A DNA stretch of 64,000 nucleotides, taken from NCBI GenBank assembly GCA_947177425.1, contig CAMWUN010000005.1, positions 52,721 through 116,720 on the forward strand, given 5' to 3'. Source of the DNA: an uncultured bacterium. Its GTDB lineage: Bacteria > Bacillota > Clostridia > Lachnospirales > Lachnospiraceae. This document shows, piece after piece, positions 25,157 through 32,992 of this stretch. The position numbers were made by a program, and so were the translations under genes. The stretch's first letter is position 1; the number at the start of each line of letters is the position of its first letter. Below the pieces are notes generated by a model. That model did no database searches. It saw only the letters and a program-made list of their open reading frames with translations, and was not told the origin of the DNA.

Positions 25157-26005
25157 CTATATGGCAACAGGAATATTCTTTACCTGCTCTCCCGTTACAT
25201 AATTTTCCACCCTCACATCATCCGTGGTAAACTGGTAGAAATCCTTCACTTCCGGGTTCAGCCAGAAAGCCGGGGCCGGATAAGGCGTTCTTTCAATCAG
25301 TTCTTTGATAACAGGGATATGCCTGTCATAAATATGGGCGTCCGCAATCACATGCACAAGTTCCCCTGCCTGCATATCACATACCTGGGCCAGCATATGG
25401 AGCAGCACCGCATACTGTGCCACATTCCAGTTATTGGCAGTCAGCACATCCTGGGAGCGCTGGTTTAAAATTCCGTTCAGGGTAAGCTTCTCCTCCCCCT
25501 TTTTCTGGGTCACATTAAAGGTCATGCTGTAGGCGCAGGGGTAAAGATTCATCTCGTGCAAATCCTGATGGACATAGATATTGGTCATAATCCTCCTGCT
25601 GAAAGGATTGTTTTTCAAATCATAAATGACCCTGTCCACCTGATCCATCATGCCTTCTTTGTACTGGTGCTTTACCTGCATCTGGTACCCGTAGGCCTTG
25701 CCGATAGAGCCGTCCGGCCCTGCCCATTCATCCCAGATATGGCTCTTTAGGTCTTGGACATTGTTGGATTTCTTCTGCCATATCCAGAGCATTTCATCCG
25801 TAGCGCTTTTTAAAGCCGTCTTTCTGAGTGTTATTATGGGAAATTCTTTTGACAAATCATAACGGTTCACTACCCCGAACTTTTTAATGGTATAGGCAGG
25901 CGTCCCGTCCTCCCAGCGGGGGCGCACCTTCTCCCCTTCCGTGCTGGTTCCGTTCTCCAGAATGTCCCTGCACATATTGATAAATATCTCATCTGCTAAA
26001 CTCAT
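25157..26005 (-). CDS. thyA: Thymidylate synthase
   Basis: The 282-residue enzyme methylates dUMP to dTMP. NPFSRRIMTNIYV holds phosphate-binding arginines, NLYPCAYSMTFNV holds the catalytic cysteine, NQRSQDVLTANNWNVAQYAVLLHMLAQ matches the QRSxD...N dUMP-binding region, and DAHIYDRHI the late H-x-Y. The residue following the catalytic Cys, usually His in ThyA, is Ala here, and the strand after it also differs, which marks a divergent subfamily. The start is standard. It lies in tandem with folA. Confidence 0.92.
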   Translation of the reverse strand: MSLADEIFINMCRDILENGTSTEGEKVRPRWEDGTPAYTIKKFGVVNRYDLSKEFPIITLRKTALKSATDEMLWIWQKKSNNVQDLKSHIWDEWAGPDGSIGKAYGYQMQVKHQYKEGMMDQVDRVIYDLKNNPFSRRIMTNIYVHQDLHEMNLYPCAYSMTFNVTQKKGEEKLTLNGILNQRSQDVLTANNWNVAQYAVLLHMLAQVCDMQAGELVHVIADAHIYDRHIPVIKELIERTPYPAPAFWLNPEVKDFYQFTTDDVRVENYVTGEQVKNIPVAI

Positions 26006-26077
26006 TTTATCCTCATTTCCAGTCTGATTTTGTATGCCTGCAAAAGCTTCCCCGCTCCTGCCTTCTTTCTGTTCCCA

Positions 26078-27676
26078 TCATGTATCCCACTTATCGCACA
26101 GGGAATTAATCTGGTCGGCAAATTTGGCCAGATCTTTATTTGCGCCGCCCTCATTTTTGCGGATAACTGCCAGAAGCCTCTGCCCGGCCGCCATCAGGCG
26201 GACAAATACGTCAGAAACTGTCCTTGCTTTCTTCTTAACGGGAATCGGCTCAGCTTCGTATTCCAGCTTATTGGTAAGAAGATTAAATTCCGTTCCGCTG
26301 TAAGGCGCGTATGCATTGATTCCATGTTCCATGCGGAGACATTCTGTAAATGCCTTGCACACGGAATCTTCCCCGTGTACCACAAAAACACGCCTGGGCT
26401 TTTCTTCAAAGCCTTCAATCCACTCAAGCAGTCCGTCTTTATCGGCATGTCCCGAAAGTCCTGCCAGCGTTCTGACACGGGCCCGGACATCAATGGTTTC
26501 ACCGAACAGCTTCACTTCCTGGATCCCCTCAATCAATATCCTTCCCAAGGTTCCAACTGCCTGATACCCCACAAATAGAATCGTACACTCCGGCCGCCAC
26601 AGATTATGCTTCAGGTGATGGCGGATTCTGCCCGCCTCGCACATACCGGAAGCGGATATAATAACCTTGGGCGTATTATTAAAATTAATTTCTTTTGATT
26701 CACTACTGGTAATCGACAGCGTCAGGCCGGGGAAGGAAATGGGGTTTATTCCCGCTCTCACCAGCTTCAAAGCCTCCTCGTCAAAGCAGCTCATTTCATT
26801 TTTATGGAAAATGCCGGTAGCCTCCACCGCCAGGGGACTGTCCACATAAACGGGAAAGCCTTCATGTCCTTTTACCAGCTTTTCCTCTTTTATTTTCCGT
26901 ATGAAATAAAGGATTTCCTGGGTTCTGCCCACGGCAAAGGATGGAATCACAACATTTCCCCCTTTGTCAAAAGTCTCTTTCAGTATCCCGGCCAGTTCCT
27001 TCACATAATCAGGATTTTCCACTGCATGGAGCCTGTCGCCGTAAGTTGCTTCCATGACCACAAAGTCCGCTTCCTTTGTCCTTGCAGGGTCTTTGATAAG
27101 AGGCTGGTTTTTATTCCCGATATCGCCGGAAAAAACAATTTTCCGGGTGGTTCCTTCCTCTGTGGCCCACACTTCAATGCTGGCAGACCCCAGCAGATGC
27201 CCCACATCCGTAAACCTGATTTTAATCCCTTCGCAAATCTCTATCTCCTGCCCGTAATCGCAGGGCACAATCCGCTTAATTGCAGCATCCGCATCCTCCA
27301 TGGTATAGACAGGATGATGAGGATCTAACCCTGCGCTTCTCTTGGCCTTTCTGTTCTTCCACTCTGCCTCCTGCATCTGGATATGGGCACAGTCACGCAG
27401 CATAATACTGCACAAATCGGCTGTAGCCCTGGTAGTAAGTATCTGCCCCCGAAACCCCCTTGCACAAAGCAGGGGAATCATGCCCGAATGGTCTACATGG
27501 GCATGAGTGAGCAGCACGTAGTCTATCAAAGCTTCCTGTACCGGCAGTTCACAGTTTTCAAATACATTTGCTCCCTGTTCCATGCCGTAATCCACCAGTA
27601 TATGCTTTCCGCAGGCATTTAAGTAATGACAGCTTCCTGTCACTTCATGGGCCGCCCCAATAAAAGTAAGTTTCAT
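26078..27676 (-). CDS. Beta-CASP metallo-beta-lactamase-fold ribonuclease-like protein
   Basis: The 532-residue protein carries the metal site THAHVDHSG (HAHVDH at 58-63), a later GHLLGSAS and FSGDIGNK, then the beta-CASP motifs including SFAVGRTQEILYFI, ISASGMCEAGRIRHHL and a final SGHADKDGLL / VVHGE. This is the arrangement of RNA-processing nucleases of the YsH1/CPSF-73-like bacterial group. The last 80 residues are a helical extension. It acts in the cytoplasm. It may be co-transcribed with thyA and folA downstream. RNA rather than DNA as substrate is family knowledge, not seen here. Confidence 0.85.
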   Translation of the reverse strand: MKLTFIGAAHEVTGSCHYLNACGKHILVDYGMEQGANVFENCELPVQEALIDYVLLTHAHVDHSGMIPLLCARGFRGQILTTRATADLCSIMLRDCAHIQMQEAEWKNRKAKRSAGLDPHHPVYTMEDADAAIKRIVPCDYGQEIEICEGIKIRFTDVGHLLGSASIEVWATEEGTTRKIVFSGDIGNKNQPLIKDPARTKEADFVVMEATYGDRLHAVENPDYVKELAGILKETFDKGGNVVIPSFAVGRTQEILYFIRKIKEEKLVKGHEGFPVYVDSPLAVEATGIFHKNEMSCFDEEALKLVRAGINPISFPGLTLSITSSESKEINFNNTPKVIISASGMCEAGRIRHHLKHNLWRPECTILFVGYQAVGTLGRILIEGIQEVKLFGETIDVRARVRTLAGLSGHADKDGLLEWIEGFEEKPRRVFVVHGEDSVCKAFTECLRMEHGINAYAPYSGTEFNLLTNKLEYEAEPIPVKKKARTVSDVFVRLMAAGQRLLAVIRKNEGGANKDLAKFADQINSLCDKWDT

Positions 27677-27690
27677 CCTTTACCCTCCGT

Positions 27691-27966
27691 TTAATTGTTC
27701 TGACAGATTATATAATCCGCCCTTCCGTACATTTCATTCACCGCCGTAAAAAAAATATCCCTGTCCTCTTCACTTTCTATGTCCCCATGAAAAAAGAACA
27801 CTGCAACCTCATAAATCCTTTCCAGTTCTGCTTTTATCAGCAGGCCAAGTTCCTTATTTGTCCCCATAAAAGCTATCACACATCCCTGGCTGGCATATTT
27901 CTCCAGAACAGAATACTCTTTGGCCCCAGTTTCTCCGGCAAGCACGCACACTTTTGTATTTATCAT
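27691..27966 (-). CDS. Conserved-looking small protein of unknown function
   Basis: The protein is 91 residues from the ATG at 27966; an upstream in-frame ATG at 28002 lacks a better ribosome site. The composition is that of a soluble alpha/beta protein: a hydrophobic first strand (VCVLAGETGAKEY), ASQGCVIAFMGT and a C-terminal RADYIICQN. It ends 15 bases before the beta-CASP gene and is probably co-transcribed with it. I do not recognise the family. Confidence 0.6.
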   Translation of the reverse strand: MINTKVCVLAGETGAKEYSVLEKYASQGCVIAFMGTNKELGLLIKAELERIYEVAVFFFHGDIESEEDRDIFFTAVNEMYGRADYIICQNN

Positions 27967-28074
27967 GACAATTTCCGTACCTTTCTTTGTCCGCGCCGAC
28001 AAAATCTTTCAAATATTGTAGGCAAATTATAACATAACAGAATATGATATAGCAAACACTCAAGGCAGTATAAC

Positions 28075-28662
28075 ATGATGCTGACATCTTATTTCTTATT
28101 ACTACTGATAGTCATTCTTTCAATGGATGCTTTTGCTGCGGGGTTGTCTTATGGCGTGGAAAAAGTGCAGGTTCCCTTTTTATCTCTGTTTATCATAGCA
28201 TTTTTATCGGGCAGTATGCTGACCGCTTCCCTGATTGCAGGAAACATCCTGCTGGGCCTTATCCCGCCCGGACTTACAAAAGGGATTTCCTTTACCGTGC
28301 TTTTTCTGCTTTCCCTCTACAAATTTTACGATGCCCTTCCCTGTCTTCACCGGAAAAGTGGAGGACTTACCACTGGGAATATTTCCAAAAGAGTAAATAA
28401 GGAAGACACTGCCCACCTTTCCTGCCGTGAAGCCGCCCTGCTTGCCCTTGCCCTCTCCATAGACAATATTTCCGCAGGGCTGTGTACAGGGACTGTGTCC
28501 TTATCTCCTATTATACTACTGCTTTTTACAACTGTAATCCATTTTTTGTCTATCAGGCTGGGTCTTTTTGCCGGACACCTGTTATCCAGCAGAAGTTCAC
28601 ACAGCTTCGCCTGGCTGGGGGCTGCCATTCTCATGGCTATTTCCTTCCTTAAGCTCTGCTAA
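28075..28662 (+). CDS. ytaF: YtaF-like sporulation membrane protein (MntP/YtaF family)
   Basis: The 195-residue protein has six hydrophobic segments. The first helix carries the SMDAFAAGLSYG motif with an Asp in the membrane, and a second copy LALSIDNISAGLCTG appears in the later half, the internal-repeat pattern of MntP/YtaF/LysE-like exporters. YtaF is associated with sporulation in Bacillus; MntP exports Mn. Two adjacent ATG codons (28075 and 28078) are possible starts. The last 66 bases overlap the 3' end of the P-type ATPase gene on the other strand. Confidence 0.8.
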   Translation: MMLTSYFLLLLIVILSMDAFAAGLSYGVEKVQVPFLSLFIIAFLSGSMLTASLIAGNILLGLIPPGLTKGISFTVLFLLSLYKFYDALPCLHRKSGGLTTGNISKRVNKEDTAHLSCREAALLALALSIDNISAGLCTGTVSLSPIILLLFTTVIHFLSIRLGLFAGHLLSSRSSHSFAWLGAAILMAISFLKLC

Positions 28663-31323
28663 TTTTTCTGCGTCCGCTTTCTTAAACAAGGCGTCCGAGA
28701 GAACCAGAAGTTCATGAACCGCTAAAGGCACAGCAGAAAGACCGCCCAAAACCGCCCACTCCGAAAGGCTCAGCCTGCTGGTTCCAAAAAGTGAAACGAA
28801 ATAAGGCACTTCTGTCACCAGAACCTGGAGGAAAATCCCTATAACCCAGGCAATCATCATATAAATGTTGTCAAAATGTTTCATCTTAAATATGGATTTA
28901 TTGACATCCCGCATCCCCACCGCATGCATAAGCTGGCTCATTCCCAGAACTGTAAAGGCATGGGTCTGGGCCTTATTCAAAACTGGCTGGAGCCGCAGGA
29001 TTTTTTCCAGGTTGCCCAAAGTAACCGGAAGGTTCTGCATCCCCAGTTCCTGATAGGGAACCGTCAGAAACGCCAGAAGGCTGATAATTCCGATTACGGC
29101 CCCATAGCACAGGGTACATGCAAGCCCTCCATGGGAAAACATGCTGTCGGTACTTTTTCTGGGCGGTTCCTTCATAAGGGCATCCCCGTCATTTTTATCC
29201 ATTCCAAGTGCAAGGGCTGGCAGGGAATCCGTAATCAGGTTGATCCATAGAATATGGCTCGCCTTTAAAGGCGCCGGAAATCCCGCCAGAACCGCAGCCA
29301 GCATGGTTATGATTTCCCCAAAGTTAGAGGATAAAAGGAAAAGGATGGTCTTGCGGATATTCTCGTAAATCCCCCGCCCTTCCTTCATGGCTTTCTCAAT
29401 GGTTGCAAAGTTATCGTCGGTAAGCACCAGATCTGCGGCATTCCTTGCCACATCTGTGCCCTCCTTTCCCATGGCAATCCCTACATCGGCTGCCTTTAAG
29501 GAGGGCGCATCGTTTACCCCGTCTCCGGTCATCGCCACAATTTTTCCCCTTGCCTTTAAGGCTTCCACAATACGCACCTTATGTTCCGGGGAAACCCGGG
29601 CAAAGACATGTATTTTCTCTACCTTCCCGGCAAATTCCTGTTCGGAAAGGGATTCGATTTCCGCACCTGTCATGCATTCCTTTTTGTCACCGGCTATCCG
29701 CAGTTCCCTTGCTATGGCAAAAGCGGTATCCACATGATCCCCGGTAATCATTACTGTATCCACATGGGCGCCCTTAAAGCTCTCCACTGCGCCCCTGGCC
29801 TCTTCCCTTGGGGGATCTATCATTCCCACAAGGCCCACAAAGACCATATTCTTCTCATCCTTTAAATCTCCTTTGCGCTTTACCGCTACCGCCAGCACCC
29901 GGTAAGCCCTGTTTGCCATTTCTTCCACCGCAGCTTTCGCTTCACGCTTTGCCTTGGCTGAAAAACTCATCTCCCTTCCATTCATCCAGACATTAGAGCA
30001 CAGCCCGATCATCTCATCTGCCGCTCCCTTAATATATGCAATCTGCTCAGGGCCATGCCTGTGGACGGTGGTCATCCGCTTCCTGTCCGAATCAAAAGCC
30101 CGCTCGTCCACCCTTGGAAACTTCTGCTCCAGCCTTTTTTTCTGAATCCCATGCCTGTCTGCCAAGTCCAGAAGGGCCAGTTCCGTCGGATCTCCCAGCC
30201 TGTTCCCGCAGATAGACGCGTCATTGCACAAAGTACAGGCTTCCAGAAAAAGGCTGTCCCTGTCAGTATCCAGTTCCTCTTCTTTCACAAGCCGTCCGTT
30301 TACAAAGCACTCCTTCACTGTCATCCTGTTTTTGGTAAGGGTGCCTGTCTTATCGGAACACACTGTATTGACCGCCCCCAATGTTTCCACGGAAGGAAGA
30401 CGGCGGACAATGGTTCCCACCTTCACCATCCTGGATACGCTAAGAGCCAGCACTATCGTGACGATAGCCGCCAGACCTTCGGGCACGGCTGCCACTGCCA
30501 GTGAAATTGCCGTAAGCAGCATGTCCCCCACATCCCTTCTCTGCAGCACCGCCACCAGAAACATAAACACACACACGCCGACCGCAAGGATGCTTAAGAG
30601 TTTTCCCAAATCTGCAAGACGTCTCTGGAGGGGTGTCATCTCGTTCCCCCCTGTGCCTATCAGCCCTGCAATCCTTCCTATTTCCGTGGACATGCCTGTG
30701 GCTGTGACAATGCCCTCTCCCCTGCCGTAAGTTACAGTAGTGGTCATATAAGCCATATTGGTCATATCCCCAATACTCTTTTTCTCCCCATCAAGGGCCG
30801 CCGCGGTCTTGTCCACCGGCACGGATTCTCCTGTAAGGGCAGATTCTTCAATTTTTAGGTTGGCAGCCGTAAGGAGCCGCAGATCTGCCGGAACCTGCCT
30901 TCCGGCCTCCAGAAAAACAATGTCCCCCGGTACCAGCTTTCCGCTTGGTATCTCATACTCCCTTCCATCACGCCTGACAAGGGCTTTCGGGCTTGCCAAC
31001 TGCTGCAGGGCTTCAATCGCTTTTCTTGCCTTGTCCTCCTGGATGACCCCCACCACTGAATTAAGCAAAATCACCGCCGCAATAATCATGGCATCGCCTG
31101 CCTCCCCCAAAAACAGGGAAATGGCAATAGCTGCCATCAGAATATAGATAAGCGGATCGTTCAACTGTTCCATAAAAAGCGCCAAAAGCCCTTTTTTCTT
31201 CTGTTCCTCAAGACGGTTCTCACCGTACTTTAAAAGTCTTGTCTCAGCGTCCGCCCCTGAAAGCCCCTTCTGGCTGCTTTCCAGCCGTCTGATTACCTCT
31301 GCTGTGTTCTGATTTGCATACAT
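28597..31323 (-). CDS. P-type cation ATPase, Ca2+-transporting (P2) type
   Basis: The 908-residue pump has an N-terminal cation-ATPase domain (GLSGADAETRLLKYGENRL), the TGES phosphatase loop, the phosphorylated Asp in CSDKTGTLTKN, KGAADEM for nucleotide binding, MITGDHVDTA and MTGDGVNDAPSLKAADVGIAMG hinge, and about ten membrane helices. Membrane residues VPEGLAAIV and NLITDSLPALALG fit SERCA/PMCA-type calcium pumps. A Ca2+ or Mn2+ export role is likely. Its ribosome-binding site lies inside a hairpin (31328-31373), suggesting translational control. Confidence 0.9.
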   Translation of the reverse strand: MYANQNTAEVIRRLESSQKGLSGADAETRLLKYGENRLEEQKKKGLLALFMEQLNDPLIYILMAAIAISLFLGEAGDAMIIAAVILLNSVVGVIQEDKARKAIEALQQLASPKALVRRDGREYEIPSGKLVPGDIVFLEAGRQVPADLRLLTAANLKIEESALTGESVPVDKTAAALDGEKKSIGDMTNMAYMTTTVTYGRGEGIVTATGMSTEIGRIAGLIGTGGNEMTPLQRRLADLGKLLSILAVGVCVFMFLVAVLQRRDVGDMLLTAISLAVAAVPEGLAAIVTIVLALSVSRMVKVGTIVRRLPSVETLGAVNTVCSDKTGTLTKNRMTVKECFVNGRLVKEEELDTDRDSLFLEACTLCNDASICGNRLGDPTELALLDLADRHGIQKKRLEQKFPRVDERAFDSDRKRMTTVHRHGPEQIAYIKGAADEMIGLCSNVWMNGREMSFSAKAKREAKAAVEEMANRAYRVLAVAVKRKGDLKDEKNMVFVGLVGMIDPPREEARGAVESFKGAHVDTVMITGDHVDTAFAIARELRIAGDKKECMTGAEIESLSEQEFAGKVEKIHVFARVSPEHKVRIVEALKARGKIVAMTGDGVNDAPSLKAADVGIAMGKEGTDVARNAADLVLTDDNFATIEKAMKEGRGIYENIRKTILFLLSSNFGEIITMLAAVLAGFPAPLKASHILWINLITDSLPALALGMDKNDGDALMKEPPRKSTDSMFSHGGLACTLCYGAVIGIISLLAFLTVPYQELGMQNLPVTLGNLEKILRLQPVLNKAQTHAFTVLGMSQLMHAVGMRDVNKSIFKMKHFDNIYMMIAWVIGIFLQVLVTEVPYFVSLFGTSRLSLSEWAVLGGLSAVPLAVHELLVLSDALFKKADAEKLAELKEGNSHENGSPQPGEAV

Positions 31324-31327
31324 AGTT

Positions 31328-31373
31328 AATCCCTCCTGCTCTTATGATTTTATATGCAGAGTCAGAAGGGATT
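31328..31373 (-). promoter_or_regulatory. Hairpin sequestering the ribosome binding site of the Ca-type ATPase gene
   Basis: On the minus strand AATCCCTTCTGACTCT (31373-31358) pairs with AGAGCAGGAGGGATT (31342-31328): 7, 3 and 4 bp separated by one mismatch and one bulge, with a 15-base loop. The Shine-Dalgarno AGGAGG (31337-31332), eight bases before the ATG, is inside the stem. No T-tract follows, so it is not a terminator. Confidence 0.6.
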
Positions 31374-31388
31374 ATGACGTTATTGATA

Positions 31389-32525
31389 TTAATTTGCCAA
31401 AGCCGGCGTATAGTTGTCAACGTAACTGTAGTTGCATCTTACACAGGTATAAACCGTATACCCCTGGCTGGTTCTGGTGGCCGGAACAACCACAGACCGA
31501 TAGGTATGGTTATTTAAATCACGCTCTATGGTTTCAGCGTAGCTGCTGCCGCAGTTACAGATAAAGGAGCGTATTCCCACTTCCGTACAGTTGGCTGTCT
31601 TCAATACATAAGACTGGTAACTGTGGGCATGGGGCGTAGCAGAAGGAACAGCCGAAGGCGTGGCGGAAGGTGACGCTGTTGCCGCCCCGGATGCTGCCGG
31701 ACTTGCGTTGCTGTTGTTATTATCATTGTTATTATTATTGGATGAACTTGCCGCAGGACTGGGCGAAACCATATTGACAGGTCTGGAGTCCAGTACCACC
31801 CCGCACACAGTACAGGTTCTCTGCTCCGTTCCCATCTTCGTGGTGGTAGCTTCTTCCGCTGTGGTCCAGTCTGTTGCCACATGACCGGGGGCAGGTATCA
31901 TTTCCGTATAAAAATCGCCGCAGCTACAGGTATATTTGCGAAGCCCTGCCAGGGTACAGGTAGGCTCACGGTCTGTGGAAGCCGTATATTGATGGACATG
32001 ATTCGCATCCACGCCGCCTGCGCCCTCCTCACTGCTCTCTAAGGGTATGCTTTCCTGGGCCACTATCTCGTCGCAGTAAATACATTTCTGTACCCGCAGT
32101 CCATCCTCCTCTGCGGTGGGTCTCCTTACAATCTCCCAGTCATCGGGCACATGCCCGGTTGACATAATATCCACATAATAGGTATCACCGCAGCTACATT
32201 CATATTTAATTTTCCCTGCACTATAGCAGGTAGCCTTCTTTTCAACTGACTCCTCGTAATCATGTACATGCTCCAAAAGTTCCCTTACATTCTGTACAGG
32301 CGCCGGAGTCCTGTTATCCTCCGGCGTCGGCGATACGTCAGGCGCCGTGGTTGGTACCGCCGGAATCTCCGTCGGGCGGGGCGTTTCCCTGTTTTGTGCT
32401 GTTTCCGTTGTTTTGTTATCTTCTGTGTTTGTCATGGAATACCCTATAATGCCTACCGTGGCAAGGCAGGCAACCACCGCAAGTACTCCCAGGACACAGG
32501 TCAGTGCTTTTACAATCCCACTCAT
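31389..32525 (-). CDS. Membrane-anchored surface protein with three Cys-pair repeats
   Basis: The 378-residue protein has an N-terminal membrane helix (residues 8-32), a Thr/Pro/Glu-rich linker, then three repeats each with a CxxAGxxxYxCSCG-type half and, after a conserved TGH or PGH, a CxxC half (CIYCD, CTVCG, CVRCN). A Ser/Asn/Ala-rich linker separates the second and third repeats. Such repeats occur in exported clostridial proteins; the cysteines may bind zinc or form disulfides. GGAG precedes the ATG. It lies between the LRR protein and the P-type ATPase on the same strand. No enzymatic domain is visible. Confidence 0.7.
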   Translation of the reverse strand: MSGIVKALTCVLGVLAVVACLATVGIIGYSMTNTEDNKTTETAQNRETPRPTEIPAVPTTAPDVSPTPEDNRTPAPVQNVRELLEHVHDYEESVEKKATCYSAGKIKYECSCGDTYYVDIMSTGHVPDDWEIVRRPTAEEDGLRVQKCIYCDEIVAQESIPLESSEEGAGGVDANHVHQYTASTDREPTCTLAGLRKYTCSCGDFYTEMIPAPGHVATDWTTAEEATTTKMGTEQRTCTVCGVVLDSRPVNMVSPSPAASSSNNNNNDNNNSNASPAASGAATASPSATPSAVPSATPHAHSYQSYVLKTANCTEVGIRSFICNCGSSYAETIERDLNNHTYRSVVVPATRTSQGYTVYTCVRCNYSYVDNYTPALAN

Positions 32526-32657
32526 TAGAATTCTCCATGATGTATGTATTTTTATTTTTAGATAGAATTATAATTCTACTTCCCTTTTAGTATATAATTT
32601 TTGATGGAATTTGTAAACCATGGAAATCAAATTTTGAGATTGGCCGGCCCTTGCCTG

Positions 32658-32749
32658 TACTGTTCACTCCGTGACCAGTAACAGGCAAAAATCCATCGAA
32701 AATTGCCTTTGGCAATGGGATTTAAATGCGCAGGTCTGTGTGAACAGTA
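32658..32749. repeat. Interspersed repeat with TACTGTTCAC ends, copy B
   Basis: This 92-bp element starts TACTGTTCACTCC and ends TGTGAACAGTA, with better terminal inverted repeats than copy A (16129-16257). It contains a perfect ATTGCC-TTT-GGCAAT hairpin, and lacks the 37 bp found in copy A. Confidence 0.75.
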
Positions 32750-32758
32750 ATCCTTTCC

Positions 32759-32899
32759 TCACCCCGAAATAATCAGCGACTGGGAGGCAAGAAAAATGGA
32801 TATACCTATCATTATCACCCATATAATCAATCTCCCTGCCTGAAGCAGACGTCTCTTTTCTCTTTTTTCATCTTCATTTATATACATTCCTATATCCAT
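32759..32899 (-). CDS. Small single-pass membrane peptide (46 aa)
   Basis: The minus-strand frame from the ATG at 32899 to the TGA at 32759 encodes a charged N-terminus (DEKREKRRLLQAGR) followed by one hydrophobic helix (LIIWVIMIGISIFLASQSLI). AGGA lies upstream at somewhat long spacing. It comes 93 bases after the LRR-protein stop in the same direction, and the copy B repeat follows it. Positive charges before the helix predict an outside C-terminus. Function unknown. Confidence 0.45.
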   Translation of the reverse strand: MDIGMYINEDEKREKRRLLQAGRLIIWVIMIGISIFLASQSLIISG

Positions 32900-32992
32900 T
32901 ATCCGATTATCCTTTCATTTGTATCTTTCATCTGCCGATACTAAAATCTATTATCTCCCGGACATTCCGGCATCATACGTCACATTTATCTA

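Noticed and set aside
31328..31373. Terminator of the upstream Cys-repeat gene
   Set aside because: No T-tract follows the stem and the ribosome binding site of the next gene lies within it.
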